From assembly GCA_001465935.1 (NCBI GenBank), contig LNKV01000058.1:124001-188000 (forward strand): DNA of 64,000 nt, written 5' to 3'. Below are positions 43,359-54,219 of this stretch, in pieces (the stretch's first letter is position 1; each line of letters opens with the position of its first letter). The position numbers and the translations under genes are program-made. The notes beneath the pieces are model-generated. The model saw only the letters and a program-made list of their open reading frames with translations. It did no database searches and was not told the origin of the DNA. The DNA comes from Clarireedia homoeocarpa (Eukaryota > Ascomycota > Leotiomycetes > Helotiales > Rutstroemiaceae).

Positions 43359-45311
43359 CTACTTCCTCGGCCCTCTCTTCTCCTTCTTATTAGTGTTATT
43401 TGCGCCATCTTTCACCGGACTAACAAACGTAACATGTTTATTATCCTCCTTCTTCAACCGCATATTTCCTTCTCCTCCGGCACCGACACGATTCCCCAGC
43501 ACCGTTCGCGACACCACCTTCTCACCTTCGCCGTCTTCCGCGATGTCGATTTCCGCGACATCGCTTCCTTCGTCTTCGTCTTCTGATGGGACGCTCTCGG
43601 CGTTATCGTCACTGTCATTGTACTCCCCGTCGTCGCTGACGAGACTGGGCGCGTTGTTGCTGGCGACGGTGTTGGGGCTGAGATCGATGATCGAGGGCAC
43701 AATTGGCATGCCCATGTCAACGTCAACATCACCGTCTGAGTCGCGATGTACGTTGATAGATTCCAAGCGACCGGACGGTTGGGTCTCAGGCGTAACACTA
43801 TCCATGTTAAGTGTAGAGTAAGATGGAAGAGACGAGACCTGGGTGAGCCCTCTCTGGGCATTAGCTTGGTTATGATCCATGCCTTTGCTTGATGTCGGCC
43901 GACCGAAAGGTCCTGGAGACATTGTAGCGCGGGACGGCAAGCGCATGCCTGTGATTGGAGCCTCCGCGGCTCCGTCAAAACCACCAGGACGACGCTGGAG
44001 TACAGGTGCATCTTGTACATTGGCAGATTCGCCATCCGAAGAGTCTTCCTCGTCGGATGAAGAAACGCCATCGAGATCAACGGGGGCCTTTGCATCACCG
44101 ACAATCTCTTGAAGATCGCCACCGAACCCTTTGCTTCTCATAAACTCGGAAAGATGAGGAGTAATTTTTGATGGCACGAAGCTTGACTTGGGACTTTGTG
44201 CCTTGGTTTTCTTCACAGATGGCTTCTGAGGCGACGAGGTTGCACTTGTAGGAATCGAAGTAACACCAGGTAGCTTGCCTTGTCGATAAAGATTCAAAGA
44301 AGCGTCAATATGTGACAGGAGAGTAGCATAAGATTCTCGGTCGGTCGGGGCATTTCTAATGAGAGGGTGGACGTGACCAGTTGCTACACTAGGGCTCTTT
44401 TCCTCCCCAACAGTCGTACCAACGTCATCAGCTTCGATTGGTTGTCCACTCGTCACAGCAGCTTCTTCGTGGCTCTTGAATTCACGGCGATGCGCAATGC
44501 GGCAATGATTGATGAAACCTTGAGTACTGGAGAAATTCTCACGTTGACAGTCAAGGCAAACAAGTTTGACAGTTTGACCGTCACTACGCTTGAGAATACA
44601 CGGCCCGCTGTTGCCTTTGGGCTGAGCATATCCACTTGAGAGAGCATGAAGCTTCTGGCCAGCAGATCCGCGATGCGTTCTTGCCTTGGTTGCGAAACTG
44701 CTTCCATCGGCGATACTATTTCTAGTCGCTCTACCTTCGGGCACAGTTTTGCCAGCACGGTGCGCTTCCATACCTTTATGCGACAGGACATGTTCGCCGT
44801 CGAATGATGCATCCGGAATCAGCCATCTTGCGTGATGTCTCGAGTATGGACCCTCGGTCAAACCATATGGTGGCGCCCATTTTGGAACACTGTCACCCGT
44901 CCAGACTGCTGGACCAGTGCCATTACTGACATTTGACATAGACACAGGAGAGCTTTTCGTACCAGGGAACGGAATCAAATGAACGCGCCGTAACTGCTCG
45001 AGCGCAATTTGAGCCTTGGCCAGTTCTTGTTCGATGAGGCGCAATTCGTTGTGCTTCATTAAGATCTCGAGACTGAACTGTGTTTCAATAGTCTCCCTTA
45101 CACGATCGGAATCCATAATCTTTTCTTTACTGTCCGGCGCATCCATATCATCTCCGTCTAACAAAGGTAACAGGCCTTCCATGACGTCGCGCTTTCGTCG
45201 CTTGAGATCTTGAGGGGCGGAACCATTCACGGCCGGCATACTTGGACTGCTACTTCTCTTTCGCTTTGTCGGACTCGTACACTCGTAAATTGAAGCGTTG
45301 GCGTCCGCCAT
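43359..45311 (-). CDS. AHC1-like C2H2 zinc-finger protein (ADA acetyltransferase complex)
   Basis: Single exon of 650 residues from ATG 45311 (MADANASIYECTSPTKRKR); an in-frame ATG at 45383 (MFRLPSWIS) would add 24 residues. The N-terminus has basic nuclear-signal-like patches (TKRKRS, LKRRKRD). A helical segment follows: DRVRETIETQFSLEILMKHN, then LRLIEQELAKAQIALEQLRR. One C2H2 finger lies near residues 252-275: CLDCQRENFSSTQGFINHCR then IAH, with the QGFINHCRIAH signature I associate with fungal AHC1 proteins. The C-terminal third is disordered, Ser/Pro-rich and very acidic (DDGEYNDSDDNAESVPSEDE) with a basic end (KKEKRGPRK). In yeast Ahc1 is a structural subunit specific to the ADA histone acetyltransferase complex; that role here is inferred from motif memory and not proven. 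Confidence 0.8.
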   Translation of the reverse strand: MADANASIYECTSPTKRKRSSSPSMPAVNGSAPQDLKRRKRDVMEGLLPLLDGDDMDAPDSKEKIMDSDRVRETIETQFSLEILMKHNELRLIEQELAKAQIALEQLRRVHLIPFPGTKSSPVSMSNVSNGTGPAVWTGDSVPKWAPPYGLTEGPYSRHHARWLIPDASFDGEHVLSHKGMEAHRAGKTVPEGRATRNSIADGSSFATKARTHRGSAGQKLHALSSGYAQPKGNSGPCILKRSDGQTVKLVCLDCQRENFSSTQGFINHCRIAHRREFKSHEEAAVTSGQPIEADDVGTTVGEEKSPSVATGHVHPLIRNAPTDRESYATLLSHIDASLNLYRQGKLPGVTSIPTSATSSPQKPSVKKTKAQSPKSSFVPSKITPHLSEFMRSKGFGGDLQEIVGDAKAPVDLDGVSSSDEEDSSDGESANVQDAPVLQRRPGGFDGAAEAPITGMRLPSRATMSPGPFGRPTSSKGMDHNQANAQRGLTQVSSLPSYSTLNMDSVTPETQPSGRLESINVHRDSDGDVDVDMGMPIVPSIIDLSPNTVASNNAPSLVSDDGEYNDSDDNAESVPSEDEDEGSDVAEIDIAEDGEGEKVVSRTVLGNRVGAGGEGNMRLKKEDNKHVTFVSPVKDGANNTNKKEKRGPRK

Positions 45312-46182
45312 CTTGAGGTCTTCTCCATTTACTACCTTGTCGCAACCCCTGGATTCAGAGATCCAAGACGGCAGGCGAAACATTCGAATATAGTGGGATG
45401 TCAAGTGAAGGTCGAGTGAATGTGCGCCCAGGCACGGTTGTTATTAAATGCAAGCTGACGCGCCCGTGGTTGCCGTGTGAATGCGCTTTCAAGATGGGTA
45501 GTTGAGCTATATTAATTCAGCGGGCAAGGAGCCTGACGTTGTGTGCTGATGGATAAGAGCCTCCCTAATAAAAGTCGCCCCAAGCAATCTATTAAAAAAA
45601 CACGGGCGAATGATTTGTACAGAGAGAGGAAATCAATTACAAATGTATATTTGTGCAACGAGAAAGCCGAAAGGATTGCGAAAGAAGTGAAATTATGCCG
45701 TTGTTTTGGCTTTGTCGTAATTGTGTTTGTGTTGTGTGTTGTGTTGTGTTGTATTGTCGTGTAGAGTAAAGTAGTTGGGGTGGATTGATTATGGATGCGA
45801 GGGAATGGGAAAATGGGTTTGTGGAAGGCGGTGTTGGGTGTTGGGTGTTTGAATGAGGTGATGCGACGGGTGAAATAGAACCAAAAGCGTGCTGCGGGAA
45901 TGATGTGATGAGATTGGGGGTGTAGGGTGGGTGTACGGAGGTAGGGTGGTCCGTTTATTTTGGTAGGAGTGGGAGCTGGCGTTGGGTGGGCGTAAGGTTT
46001 GACGTACGCCGTAGATGCCAGACCCGAACCAGAAGCAGACTAGGCAGTTCTCGGAAAGCAGAGTCGAGCAAGGTCAGAAGAGTTGAAGAGGATAAGAATA
46101 CGGGATACGACAATACGGTAATCTGTAATCCGGGACCCGGTAGACACTCGGTAAGTGTTTGCAGGCTGGTGAGTGGTGAGTG

Positions 46183-46369
46183 GTACAAAGCGTACAAAGG
46201 GCAGGTGTGTGCTTGTGGATGTGGTGTGTGTGGTGTGAGGGATGATGGATGATGGGTGATGGGTGATGGGCAGAAGAAGAATGCGTGATGGGCAGAAGAA
46301 GGCGGTGGGAGAAGTGTACAAAGTGTACAAAGCGTACAAAAGGGCAGGTGTGTGCTTGTGGATGTGGTG
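46183..46369 (+). repeat. Direct duplication, about 45 bp, two copies
   Basis: Copies at 46183-46226 and 46325-46369 begin GTACAAAGCGTACAAA and end GGATGTGGTG. They differ by one inserted A. Between them lies a 7-bp array. Confidence 0.9.
46241..46271 (+). repeat. Heptamer repeat GGATGAT/GGGTGAT
   Basis: About four 7-bp units in register, between the two copies of the 45-bp duplication. Confidence 0.8.
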
Positions 46370-48912
46370 CAAGGAGAGGAAGAAAGAGGAGCAGGCGAGA
46401 GGCGAATCTTGTTTGTCCTTCGCAGGTTACGCTGTACAGTAATGCTTAGCAAACGGATCCGGGGGCCCCTTCTTTTTGTTGGCTAATGGCCGCGAGCGAT
46501 GATGTGGTGAAGTGGAAAGAGGGCGGTCAGCGTGAGTTGGAAACGAAGCCGGATGTCGGGTCCAGATTCAGAAGTAAAGTACAATAACTTATGGTACGAA
46601 TGCAAGGAGATATAAATCGAGGGGTGAAGGAGGAGGTGCCTCTACAAAGCCGTTTCAAAGGAAGAACGACAAGCCAAGTGCAGTCCCTTGGCCGATGATG
46701 ATATTTTGTACTTGTGTAGAAGTCTGTACCGAGGAGAGGAAAGTGGTTGATGGTGCTGTGGTGCTGTGGTGCTGTGTGCTGTGCTTGCTGTGTGTGCTTG
46801 TGGTGCTTGTTGTTCTTGTTGTTCTTGGTTAGAAGAGAAAGAACGGTTTGCGTACCCAGACAGTCACTGAAAGTTGGAACTCGGGGGGTTTGATTCGGTA
46901 GTTGTTACGCAGGGAAATGGGTCGGGGGCCCCTTCTCCCCTTCTCGTCTGCCGCTGTCCTGGCCGCTGCTCTGCCTCTGCTCTGCCTCTGCTCTGCCTCT
47001 GCCGCTGCTCTGCTCTGTCTTCTGCGACCGCGTGTTTTGTTCCTTTTTCCTTCTTGACCACATAAGCTAAGATACTTCGTATGCACAGCACCCCACTGCA
47101 CCCGTAATAATTTAAATTAAGCGTCTGTTTCTGCAATCTTGATGCCTTTCTCTCTGCACCTCACATGGGTCTGGAAAAGTCGCTTGTCCTTCAATTGGCC
47201 TAGTCGCTGCTGGAAAGTGGGCTGCTTCTTACTTTAGTACTTTCCCTGGTCAGTATGCATTTCTTGATTTGGCTTGGAATCATCTTGAAATAGGACGTGT
47301 GCGCTATGTGATTGGACATGAAGATAAGTCATCCCTGCTCTTCGGATACTGCCACCCCACGCTAACCAATTGAGGTCATTACCCTTCCGTCGATGATGTT
47401 CCTTCTTCCTCCTTCTCCCTTCTTTTGCTTCTACAGTATTGCTCTTTCGTCTGCACCCATATTGGCGGACCCGCCAGATGTGTGGGATACTGTAGAGATA
47501 TGCCAATATCCATGCTTTCGCATGAATTCCCGAAGTAGATCATACCAGGGGCCCGAGACGACAGGATGAGAGGCAACATGTGAATGGAAGACGAACATGA
47601 AGGAAGAATGAATGAATGAATGAACGAACGAATGGACGAATGAATGTGAAAAGTGAAGGCGAATGTGAATGCGAACGCGACAAGTCTGGGTCTGTCCCCG
47701 CCACTGTACACGTTATTGGTACGGAAGTACATTCAGTCAAATCTCACCTCTCCAAACTGACTCATAAATCATGTTGGTTTCATTGTTCTCGACCATCCGC
47801 TACTGTACTATGTAATTCCGATGCCAAGCGTCTCCTCACTTGGAGGAAGGCTGCCCCAGGAAGTACTAGTTTAGAGCAACCACATCGAGGACCCGTGCGT
47901 GGACGATCGTCAAAAGATAAAGACACGGCCAACAAGGGAAAGAAGGTCGCGTAGGTGGTGTTTTTGCTTGATACTATGTACTCTGGACGTCGCCGGTCGA
48001 AATCCTTTGATACGGTACGACCACATTCTGCTCTGTATTGCTCGCTTTCGTTGATAACACAGGATGAGAAAAAGGCGTCGTGGAAAGGTCCAGTTAAACG
48101 GCCGGAATCCGAGACTCTTTTGGGCACTTACCCTTGTTCGAGCATCCGCGTATGCATCAACTTCAACCATGGCGGGAGGCTGCGTATCTTTGTCCCATAG
48201 GATGGAAATTACCAAAGGCAACCCGGGCAAAACGGTCCTAGCATTAGCTCCTGCTTAAGCTTCATTCTGGAGCCGGCCAGCACTTTGCTACAGTACGCTC
48301 ATATCGTACTTCTTTTTAGCTGCTGGAATTGACGTAGAGGGTGCTCGAGGCTGGAGCCATGAAACCAAAGAGTCGATGAGACAATGCCACGATAGCCCCC
48401 ACTCACTCGAGTACAGGATACTTGGGAGAGAAAAGCTTAACCTGTGCTTATCCGCCTATTGCGATGCATAAAGACCTCACTAGTTCATCTACTTCCTCTA
48501 TCAACCTACTCGGTGTAGAATAGTGCCTCGAGCCAATGGAGAGAGTGATAGAGTGCCACGAGTGGGCACTTCCGGTCCCAGCCTTGCAGCACTGCTACCT
48601 TCATCCCGAGGTTGTTCCAAAAGATGCAATGGTAAGGCTGAGAGAAGTTGAAGGAGGAAGTGTCAAAATGACAGGAGGGTGCTTCGTACAGCTATCAATA
48701 ATGAGCAGCAATGATGGATGGTTAACCGTCCTTTTACTAAGCTGTGATTGAATAAGTTAACAATAATAATAGAGTTGATGCCAGAATGTAGGTAGGACTT
48801 CCATTGGTCGGTGCTTAAAGCTCCGATGTCCGTCTCGAAAAATTATCTCAGCTAGGAGGCGAGGGAGGAGAGGTTCGAGGCTGCAATATCCTCCCCTCCG
48901 TTCAATACTAAC

Positions 48913-48953
48913 TACTTCAACTTCAACTTCAACTTCAACTTCAACTTCAACTG
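48913..48953 (+). repeat. Hexamer repeat CTTCAA
   Basis: Six or more perfect 6-bp units about 190 bp upstream of the Alba-domain gene. Confidence 0.9.
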
Positions 48954-49139
48954 CACTATGAAGTTCCAAAGTCTTTCATGAGCATTTGATTGGGCAAACT
49001 AATACCTCCGGTTCTCTCATGTCGCTGTTTCATTTGCCCTAAGTTCACCCGTTCCTTCTACGCCTTAACTGTCATCTGCGCCACTCCATCATCTTACATT
49101 TCGTTGATGCGTTAATTAGCACGCCTCGAGCACTGCACA

Positions 49140-50006
49140 ATGACGAAGACGAAAGGAGGAGCACGCAAAGGACCTGCTGGACACGCTATCAGAGAGAAGC
49201 AGAAGCGAAAACGTGAAGAAAGTCAACATTCCGCCCGCAATAACTTCCCAGGCACGTTTCAAGAGCAACCAGCGAAAAAAGCGAAAAATACGATTCCCCA
49301 CCACCCCTCAAGTAGACACGACCCAGCACTACTGTCAAACATCCAGAATGAAGCGGCAGCACAGTCTACCTCGCAGCAAGAGTCTGCAGGGACTCCAGCA
49401 GTTGTTGCAGGTCTACAAAACGATCTTTCCTCAACGCACCAAATCACCACAATGAATATCATTTCATCATCACATATACAAAAGAAAGTTACACGCATCC
49501 TTGATACTTTGTCGACATTTTCATTCTCCGATCCAAAACCGCATGTCGTTCTCCTACAAGCAAAAGCACCTGTCGCCTGTAAACTCATCACAATTGCCGA
49601 GATAGCCAAGAGGGAGCTTGCAAGAAATGGAGCTAAATGGTTTCAATACAATGTGGTTGGGTCTATTCTGGTCGAGCAACCTCCCGGGTCGCTCAAAGCA
49701 GATACAGCTGGAGCTTTGAATTGTGCAAATGAAGATGAGAATACCATGGATGTGGAAGTGGATGCAGATGCAGATGCGAATGAGGATGAGGAGAGTACGG
49801 CTTTTGAGAAGATGAAAACCCCATTTGAGAGGGCAATTGAAGGGCGGCCCAAGGTAAGAGCTGTTGCTACATTGGCCTTATACTTGTCTCGTGTGCAGAT
49901 CGATAGTCTCAAGAAGACCTATGGGTGAGTAGATTGGAGGATTTCCGTCGCATTTAGTCGCTCACTAATGAAAAACTTTAGTGAACAAACAAATGCATCG
50001 AACTGA
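49140..50006 (+). CDS. Alba-domain RNA-binding protein, candidate RNase P/MRP subunit
   Basis: Exons 49140-49924 and 49982-50006, joined GG|T GAA, give 269 residues; the last exon adds only EQTNASN. The N-terminus is very basic with nuclear-signal-like stretches (AIREKQKRKREESQ, QPAKKAKN). An Alba-like fold follows: STHQITTMNIISSSHIQKKV (about residue 100), then KPHVVLLQAKAPVACKLITI, IAKRELARNGAKWFQYNVVG, and after an acidic insertion (MDVEVDADADANEDEE) the closing strand RPKVRAVATLALYLSR. This arrangement resembles Pop6/Rpp25 subunits, which bind the P3 arm of RNase P and MRP RNA in nucleus and nucleolus. The acidic insert inside the domain is unusual in length. A different Alba protein cannot be excluded. 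Confidence 0.85.
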
Positions 50007-50345
50007 AAATAATGCTCGGTCATCTAGGCATAGCGGAGAGGATATTAGGACTCGGCGTTTTGGGAGGAATTCAATTTAAGATCTATCAAAGATACCCAGT
50101 GCTTGCTTCATTCAATATGGGTGGGTATATCAGCTCAATACTTAGAGGCTCAGGAGAGCGCAATGACACATATACAACGCTTTACAATTTCTTTACGCCA
50201 TCAGCCAATGTACAATTTCTCCAAACTCCCTTCTTTGACTCTGTCGGGAAAATTAATAGCCCTTGCGACAGAACCATATATTGCCAGTTTCCCCTATCAT
50301 CTTCTTCTCCTATTCACAACATCCTAATCATGCAAAGTTAAGCGC
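50007..50345. other. Short convergent intergenic region
   Basis: 339 bp between the 3' ends of the Alba gene and VTC1. Nothing distinct is seen. Confidence 0.6.
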
Positions 50346-50805
50346 TCAGTGCTTGCCCGAATTTTTGCCTCCATTGTAATTGACTCTGAGAGTAAAGTTG
50401 ACAATAACGGCAAGAAGTAGAATAATGGCGAGAACTGAAGGACCAACACGATCATCAAAGCCTGCCTGGCCCCTAGTTCTGATGCTGCGGGCTCTCCAAT
50501 GATAAGTCCATAGCGCATACAGCATAGTGACCATCGAAACACCGGTGAAGATACATGCTGAGGTGAAAGCGGGTTTATCACCGAAATTCAACATGCCAAC
50601 GGCGAGCGCGCCGAGGATGATGGTGAAGTTGAGCCAGCTGAGGAAGGTTCGCTCGTTGGCGAAATAGACCTTGGGTTCAATTCGGGTTGGGAGAGCAATG
50701 CGCTTTCCTGGGAATTGTCAGTAAGCGGGTAACAGGCGGAGCGGAATGCAGAGCAGTAAAGAATAGCTTACCGGGAGAGGTTTCCAAGAGGGGTCGGGAA
50801 GACAT
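50346..50805 (-). CDS. VTC1: Vacuolar transporter chaperone subunit 1
   Basis: Small membrane subunit of the VTC complex, which makes polyphosphate from ATP and moves it into the vacuole, with effects on V-ATPase and microautophagy. Exons 50805-50772 and 50707-50346, joined CCC G|GA, give 131 residues, the usual size. The family signature is present: IEPKVYFANERTFLSWLNFT, followed by three membrane segments (TIILGALAVGML, ACIFTGVSMVTMLYALW, VLAIILLLAVIVNFTLRV). This is a DUF202-type protein without the SPX or catalytic domains of Vtc2-4. It shares a 481-bp divergent promoter with TDA2, which contains CACGTG and CACGTT motifs of the phosphate-response type. Confidence 0.95.
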
Positions 50806-51286
50806 GGTCGTGTGAGGTATGACGAAAGGTCTTGAGAGGTCTTGAGTTGTGCGGAAAAGGGAGTCGTGAATATGGATTGGCAGGCGCACGAATGACTTGG
50901 AGTAAAGGTCCAAAATCGAGGAAGAACTCTCGTGGTTGATGGACTTAGAAATGTTTGTCGAAAATTTGATTGCTTGCTTTTATGTGAGGTAATAAATTAC
51001 TTGAAATAATAGCTGGGAAAGCTGGGAAGCTCCGAGGTTCACGTTTCCGAGGGAACTATTTCATTGGTCAATGCTGAATCAAATACAGTGGACCAATCAA
51101 CGGTTAGTCGATTGAGTTTTATTGATCGTTGACCGCACCGCACGTGAGTTTGCCTGTGTCAACATTTCAAGGGCAACTGCTGCCGTCAAGCTGCTCTTCG
51201 ACAACGCAAATAGACATTTCAACAGCTTCGAGCGCCATCAACATACTACCATACCGCAATTCAGTACTACTCGAGGATAAGACAAT
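50806..51286. promoter_or_regulatory. Divergent VTC1 / TDA2 promoter with CACGTG, CACGTT and CCAAT motifs
   Basis: Visible motifs are CACGTT at 51040-51045, CACGTG at 51141-51146, ATTGG (reverse CCAAT) at 51063-51067 and CCAAT at 51093-51097. CACGTG/CACGTT are the high and low affinity forms bound by Pho4 in yeast and NUC-1-type factors in filamentous fungi, and VTC1 is a phosphate-regulon gene in yeast. Use of the sites here is inference. Confidence 0.45.
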
Positions 51287-51961
51287 ATGGCAACACCAGT
51301 ACAGTCCCATACAGATGCGCGCAGAATTACACAAGCTAATATTATCTTGCAGCCAATTTCGTACACACGGTTGAGACAGATCGCCAACGATGTGAGCTCC
51401 CAACTTCACCGTCTGCCATTGAATGGCATATACTGAACTATCGATAGGCTTGTCAAAGTGCTTTAGGGGGTGCAGAATTCTACGAACATAGCAAGACCGA
51501 ATCCTGGAATACAACGATCATTGTACGTTGGCACAAAGCATCAGAACCCCGCCGGAGAAAACACAGAAGTATCTAACAGATATACCAAACTGCAGAACTC
51601 GATCCTCAAATCTTTGATCTCGGAATCCTCTCCCAGCGGCGGTAGCCCCTCCTTCAAATACGCAGTCAACAGTACCATCATTCAACATCTCGTACCTACC
51701 TCATCACTCAACAAGTCCAAAGCTTCACCACCAGCGACGACCGATGCGAGCTCCGAATCCGATGCCAAAATAACTACAAGTGATTCGAAGAGTGAAGCAA
51801 AGAGTACAGATGGCAAACCGCATGTCGGCAGAAGAGGGATGCACAGTGCCACAGGAGCTTACTGGAATGAGAAGACGGACGGGATGTGGAGCTTCAAGTA
51901 TGAGGGTGGAGAGTCCAAGGGCTTAGACGTGGTCATCAGCGTGATCTGGATTTCGCTGTAG
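51287..51961 (+). CDS. TDA2: Tctex-type dynein light chain family protein (TDA2)
   Basis: Exons 51287-51391, 51448-51522 (75 nt) and 51596-51961 encode 181 residues. The joined frame reads YTRLRQIAND|ACQSALGGAEFYEHSKTESW, then NTTII|NSILKSLISES and FKYAVNSTIIQHLVP, ending with GAYWNEKTDGMWSFKYEG and LDVVISVIWISL, the order of helices and strands of the Tctex1/DYNLT fold. Yeast Tda2 is a dynein-light-chain-like dimer that works with Aim21 at endocytic actin patches. A Ser/Ala/Lys-rich low-complexity insert of about 45 residues separates the HLVP strand from GRRGMHSATGAYW. A true dynein light chain is the alternative. Intron 2 has a TCTAAC branch site. It is divergent from VTC1. Confidence 0.9.
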
Positions 51962-53017
51962 GGCAATTATGGCGCGGATGGATTTCGGCAGTGGATGCCG
52001 GAGCTCACATCGGAGTCATGGAAGCCCAGAGTGTGGGGGGAAGAATGGGGGGGATTGTGCATTGAAAACGGGGTTCTGGGGTAATGGTTCTACCTTTTCG
52101 CGCTTCAATCGATTGATTGTCAGTTAAGGGAAATCCTGGCAAGATCTATAATGATAGTTTTGATGATCTTTGCAAGTCTCACTGGATTACTTCACTATTG
52201 TTTTGGTGGTTTCATATGGGTTGTCCTGTTCGTGGGGTTAGGAATGGTGAGGGATGGGTGAAATCATTTGGTTTTGTTTTGGTATGATTCCGGAGACGAA
52301 TGGGGTGATTACTTTTGCGTTTGCATTCACGAATACGACAGGAAGATCAAAATGGGAAAACAGCTTGACGTATTGATTGGAATCGACAGGAAGAACATGT
52401 AAGAGGACCTAATCGATAAACAGACAAGTGTCGGCGACCGCCGGGAAGAGTCGCATTTCTCTTCTCCATTGCGAACGATTTCCGTTGGCAATATTGTCTC
52501 TATCATGTACATTTGGTGACATTTTCCACATAAACCGGGCGCAGAGGTACGAGAAAGGAACATCCGATATCGATCAAGCCTTCTCTTATCGAATGGTGCT
52601 ATCTCCAAGTTTAAAGATTTCTTATCGAGTCATGAACTTTTCAGGCGATTCACTCCGCGCGGGCACGACTTCGGATCCATGGCTCAGGTGACTAAAGCCT
52701 TCTTAGTACTCGAGTAGTGGAGACCAGCTCCGCTCGAGAAAAATCGGTGGGTCTTTTCTTCCCATTTGACTCCAGGTCCGGAATAAATTTTTGCCTCCGT
52801 GCCTTGCTGTTGCCCGTTTTACACCGCTATCCCCGGTAACGACCTTTCCTTCGCCGTCCTAGATCGGGTTCCACATATCAAAGATGGAGTTTCAATAATT
52901 CGTATAAATATTAAAAGTCTTAAGATTCCCTCTTCCACCTCATCAACATCCCACATCTACATCTTTGTCACACCACCTACTCTGACCACTGTATATCGTC
53001 TCATCGGAGACGGGAAC

Positions 53018-53053
<36 letters not shown>

Positions 53054-53158
53054 GATTCACTCGGCACTGAAGAAAGCTTATTTGGAAGAGAAAACGGATT
53101 CATCACGAGACCTGTTTATCCGAATACTTACGAATCGAATCGAATCACGCGAGCAAAG
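51962..53158. other. Intergenic with a GA-rich 5' leader
   Basis: No gene is supported. A (TA)n-(GA)n microsatellite (about 53018-53048) lies 110 bp before the F-box start and is probably in its leader. Confidence 0.55.
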
Positions 53159-54219
53159 ATGTCAAAGTCTGTCCTCTTCGCATCGTGAGTATCAACTTTC
53201 AACGACTCTTAACAGAATCTCTTAGCTAACATGTTTCAAGGGACGACGATGTTGCCATACAAAACATGAACTCAGCAGAGGACCAAAATGTGGCAACTCT
53301 AACACGCATCTGCGAAGAAACACATATGTCTTCCAGCAAAGCTGAAGGCTCTGGCTTTTCCACAAATCCCCATGCGAGTGCATCACCCTCAGCTGAAACC
53401 ATCAATCCCCACACCGAGCCAGCAGACCTAGGTCCAAGCGCCATTACCGCCCAAGTCCCCCGCACAATCCACTTCACCAACCCATTCCCCTTAGAGAGCG
53501 GAACCTCCACCACGACCACATCGGGCACCGTCTCCCCCGCCTCCCATCACGCGGACCACGACTCACTCTCCAATACCGACACCGAAGAAGACGATAATCC
53601 TGCTGAGTCATGGGAATTCCAAATCACTCCCGACATGACACGTCGTCTATCCGTCGTCCCACCTCCCCTACCATCCATCCTCACAACCGCCCTCCCACCC
53701 ACTCTATCCACCCTCCCCAACGAGCTCAAGCTCGAAATCTTCTCCTACCTCGACCCCATCGACGGCACCGCATTCGGCCTCACATCCCGACACTCCTACC
53801 TCATCTACCGCGCCATCTTCCCCTCTCCGATCGCGCTCTCCACGCGGCGCGTCGGCCCCAACACGCTGGAAGCCGCGTGGGCGTTCAAGGGCGGGAATGG
53901 CGATCAGAAGTGCGCGCACTGCGGTGTGTATCGGTGTGAATTGTGGAAACACATTTCTACGTGGATGGGCGGTGAGAAAGAGTATTGTAGTATGAAAGGG
54001 AATTTTGGGAGGAAGGGACGGGAAGGGAAAGAAGAGGGAGGTTGTTGGAGAGGGAAGCCGAGTAAGCCGAGGAGGTGCGGGAGACATCCCGAGAGGACAA
54101 CGACGGTGCATCAGGATGATGTGGGGGTGAGGGAGGAGATTGAGAGGGTGGTTAGGGAGGCGAGCAGGAGGCTGGGGGGAAGTGAGGTGGTGGGGGGGAG
54201 TGAGGTTATGATGGGTTAG
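53159..54219 (+). CDS. F-box domain protein
   Basis: Exons 53159-53184 and 53241-54219, joined TC|G GAC, give 334 residues starting MSKSVLFASDDDVAIQNMNS. The first 160 residues are Ser/Thr/Pro-rich and disordered. A canonical F-box follows: LSTLPNELKLEIFSYLDPID at about 164-183, continuing GTAFGLTSRHSYLIYRAIF. After it come paired cysteines (KCAHCGVYRCELW) with further Cys in EYCSMKG, GGCW and RRCGRH, suggesting a small metal-binding region, then a Gly/Glu/Arg-rich tail. Probable SCF substrate adaptor; substrate unknown. The acceptor of the only intron is AAG, weaker than the CAG/TAG seen elsewhere in the window, so the first exon is slightly less certain than the rest. Confidence 0.8.

Larger units (their letters stand above)
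45312..49139. other. Long intergenic region, repeat-rich
   Basis: 3.8 kb between divergent genes. No gene is supported. Contains GTGTT-type repeats (about 45725-45760), a 7-bp array (46241-46271), a 45-bp direct duplication (46183 and 46325), CTCTGC repeats (about 46950-47010), (GAAT)n near 47610-47640 and CTTCAA hexamers (48913-48953). Confidence 0.5.

Noticed and set aside
45312..45404. Extension of the AHC1-like protein to 45404
   Set aside because: The upstream limit is a TTG, not ATG. ATG 45311 starts the conserved-looking sequence; ATG 45383 remains a possible alternative.
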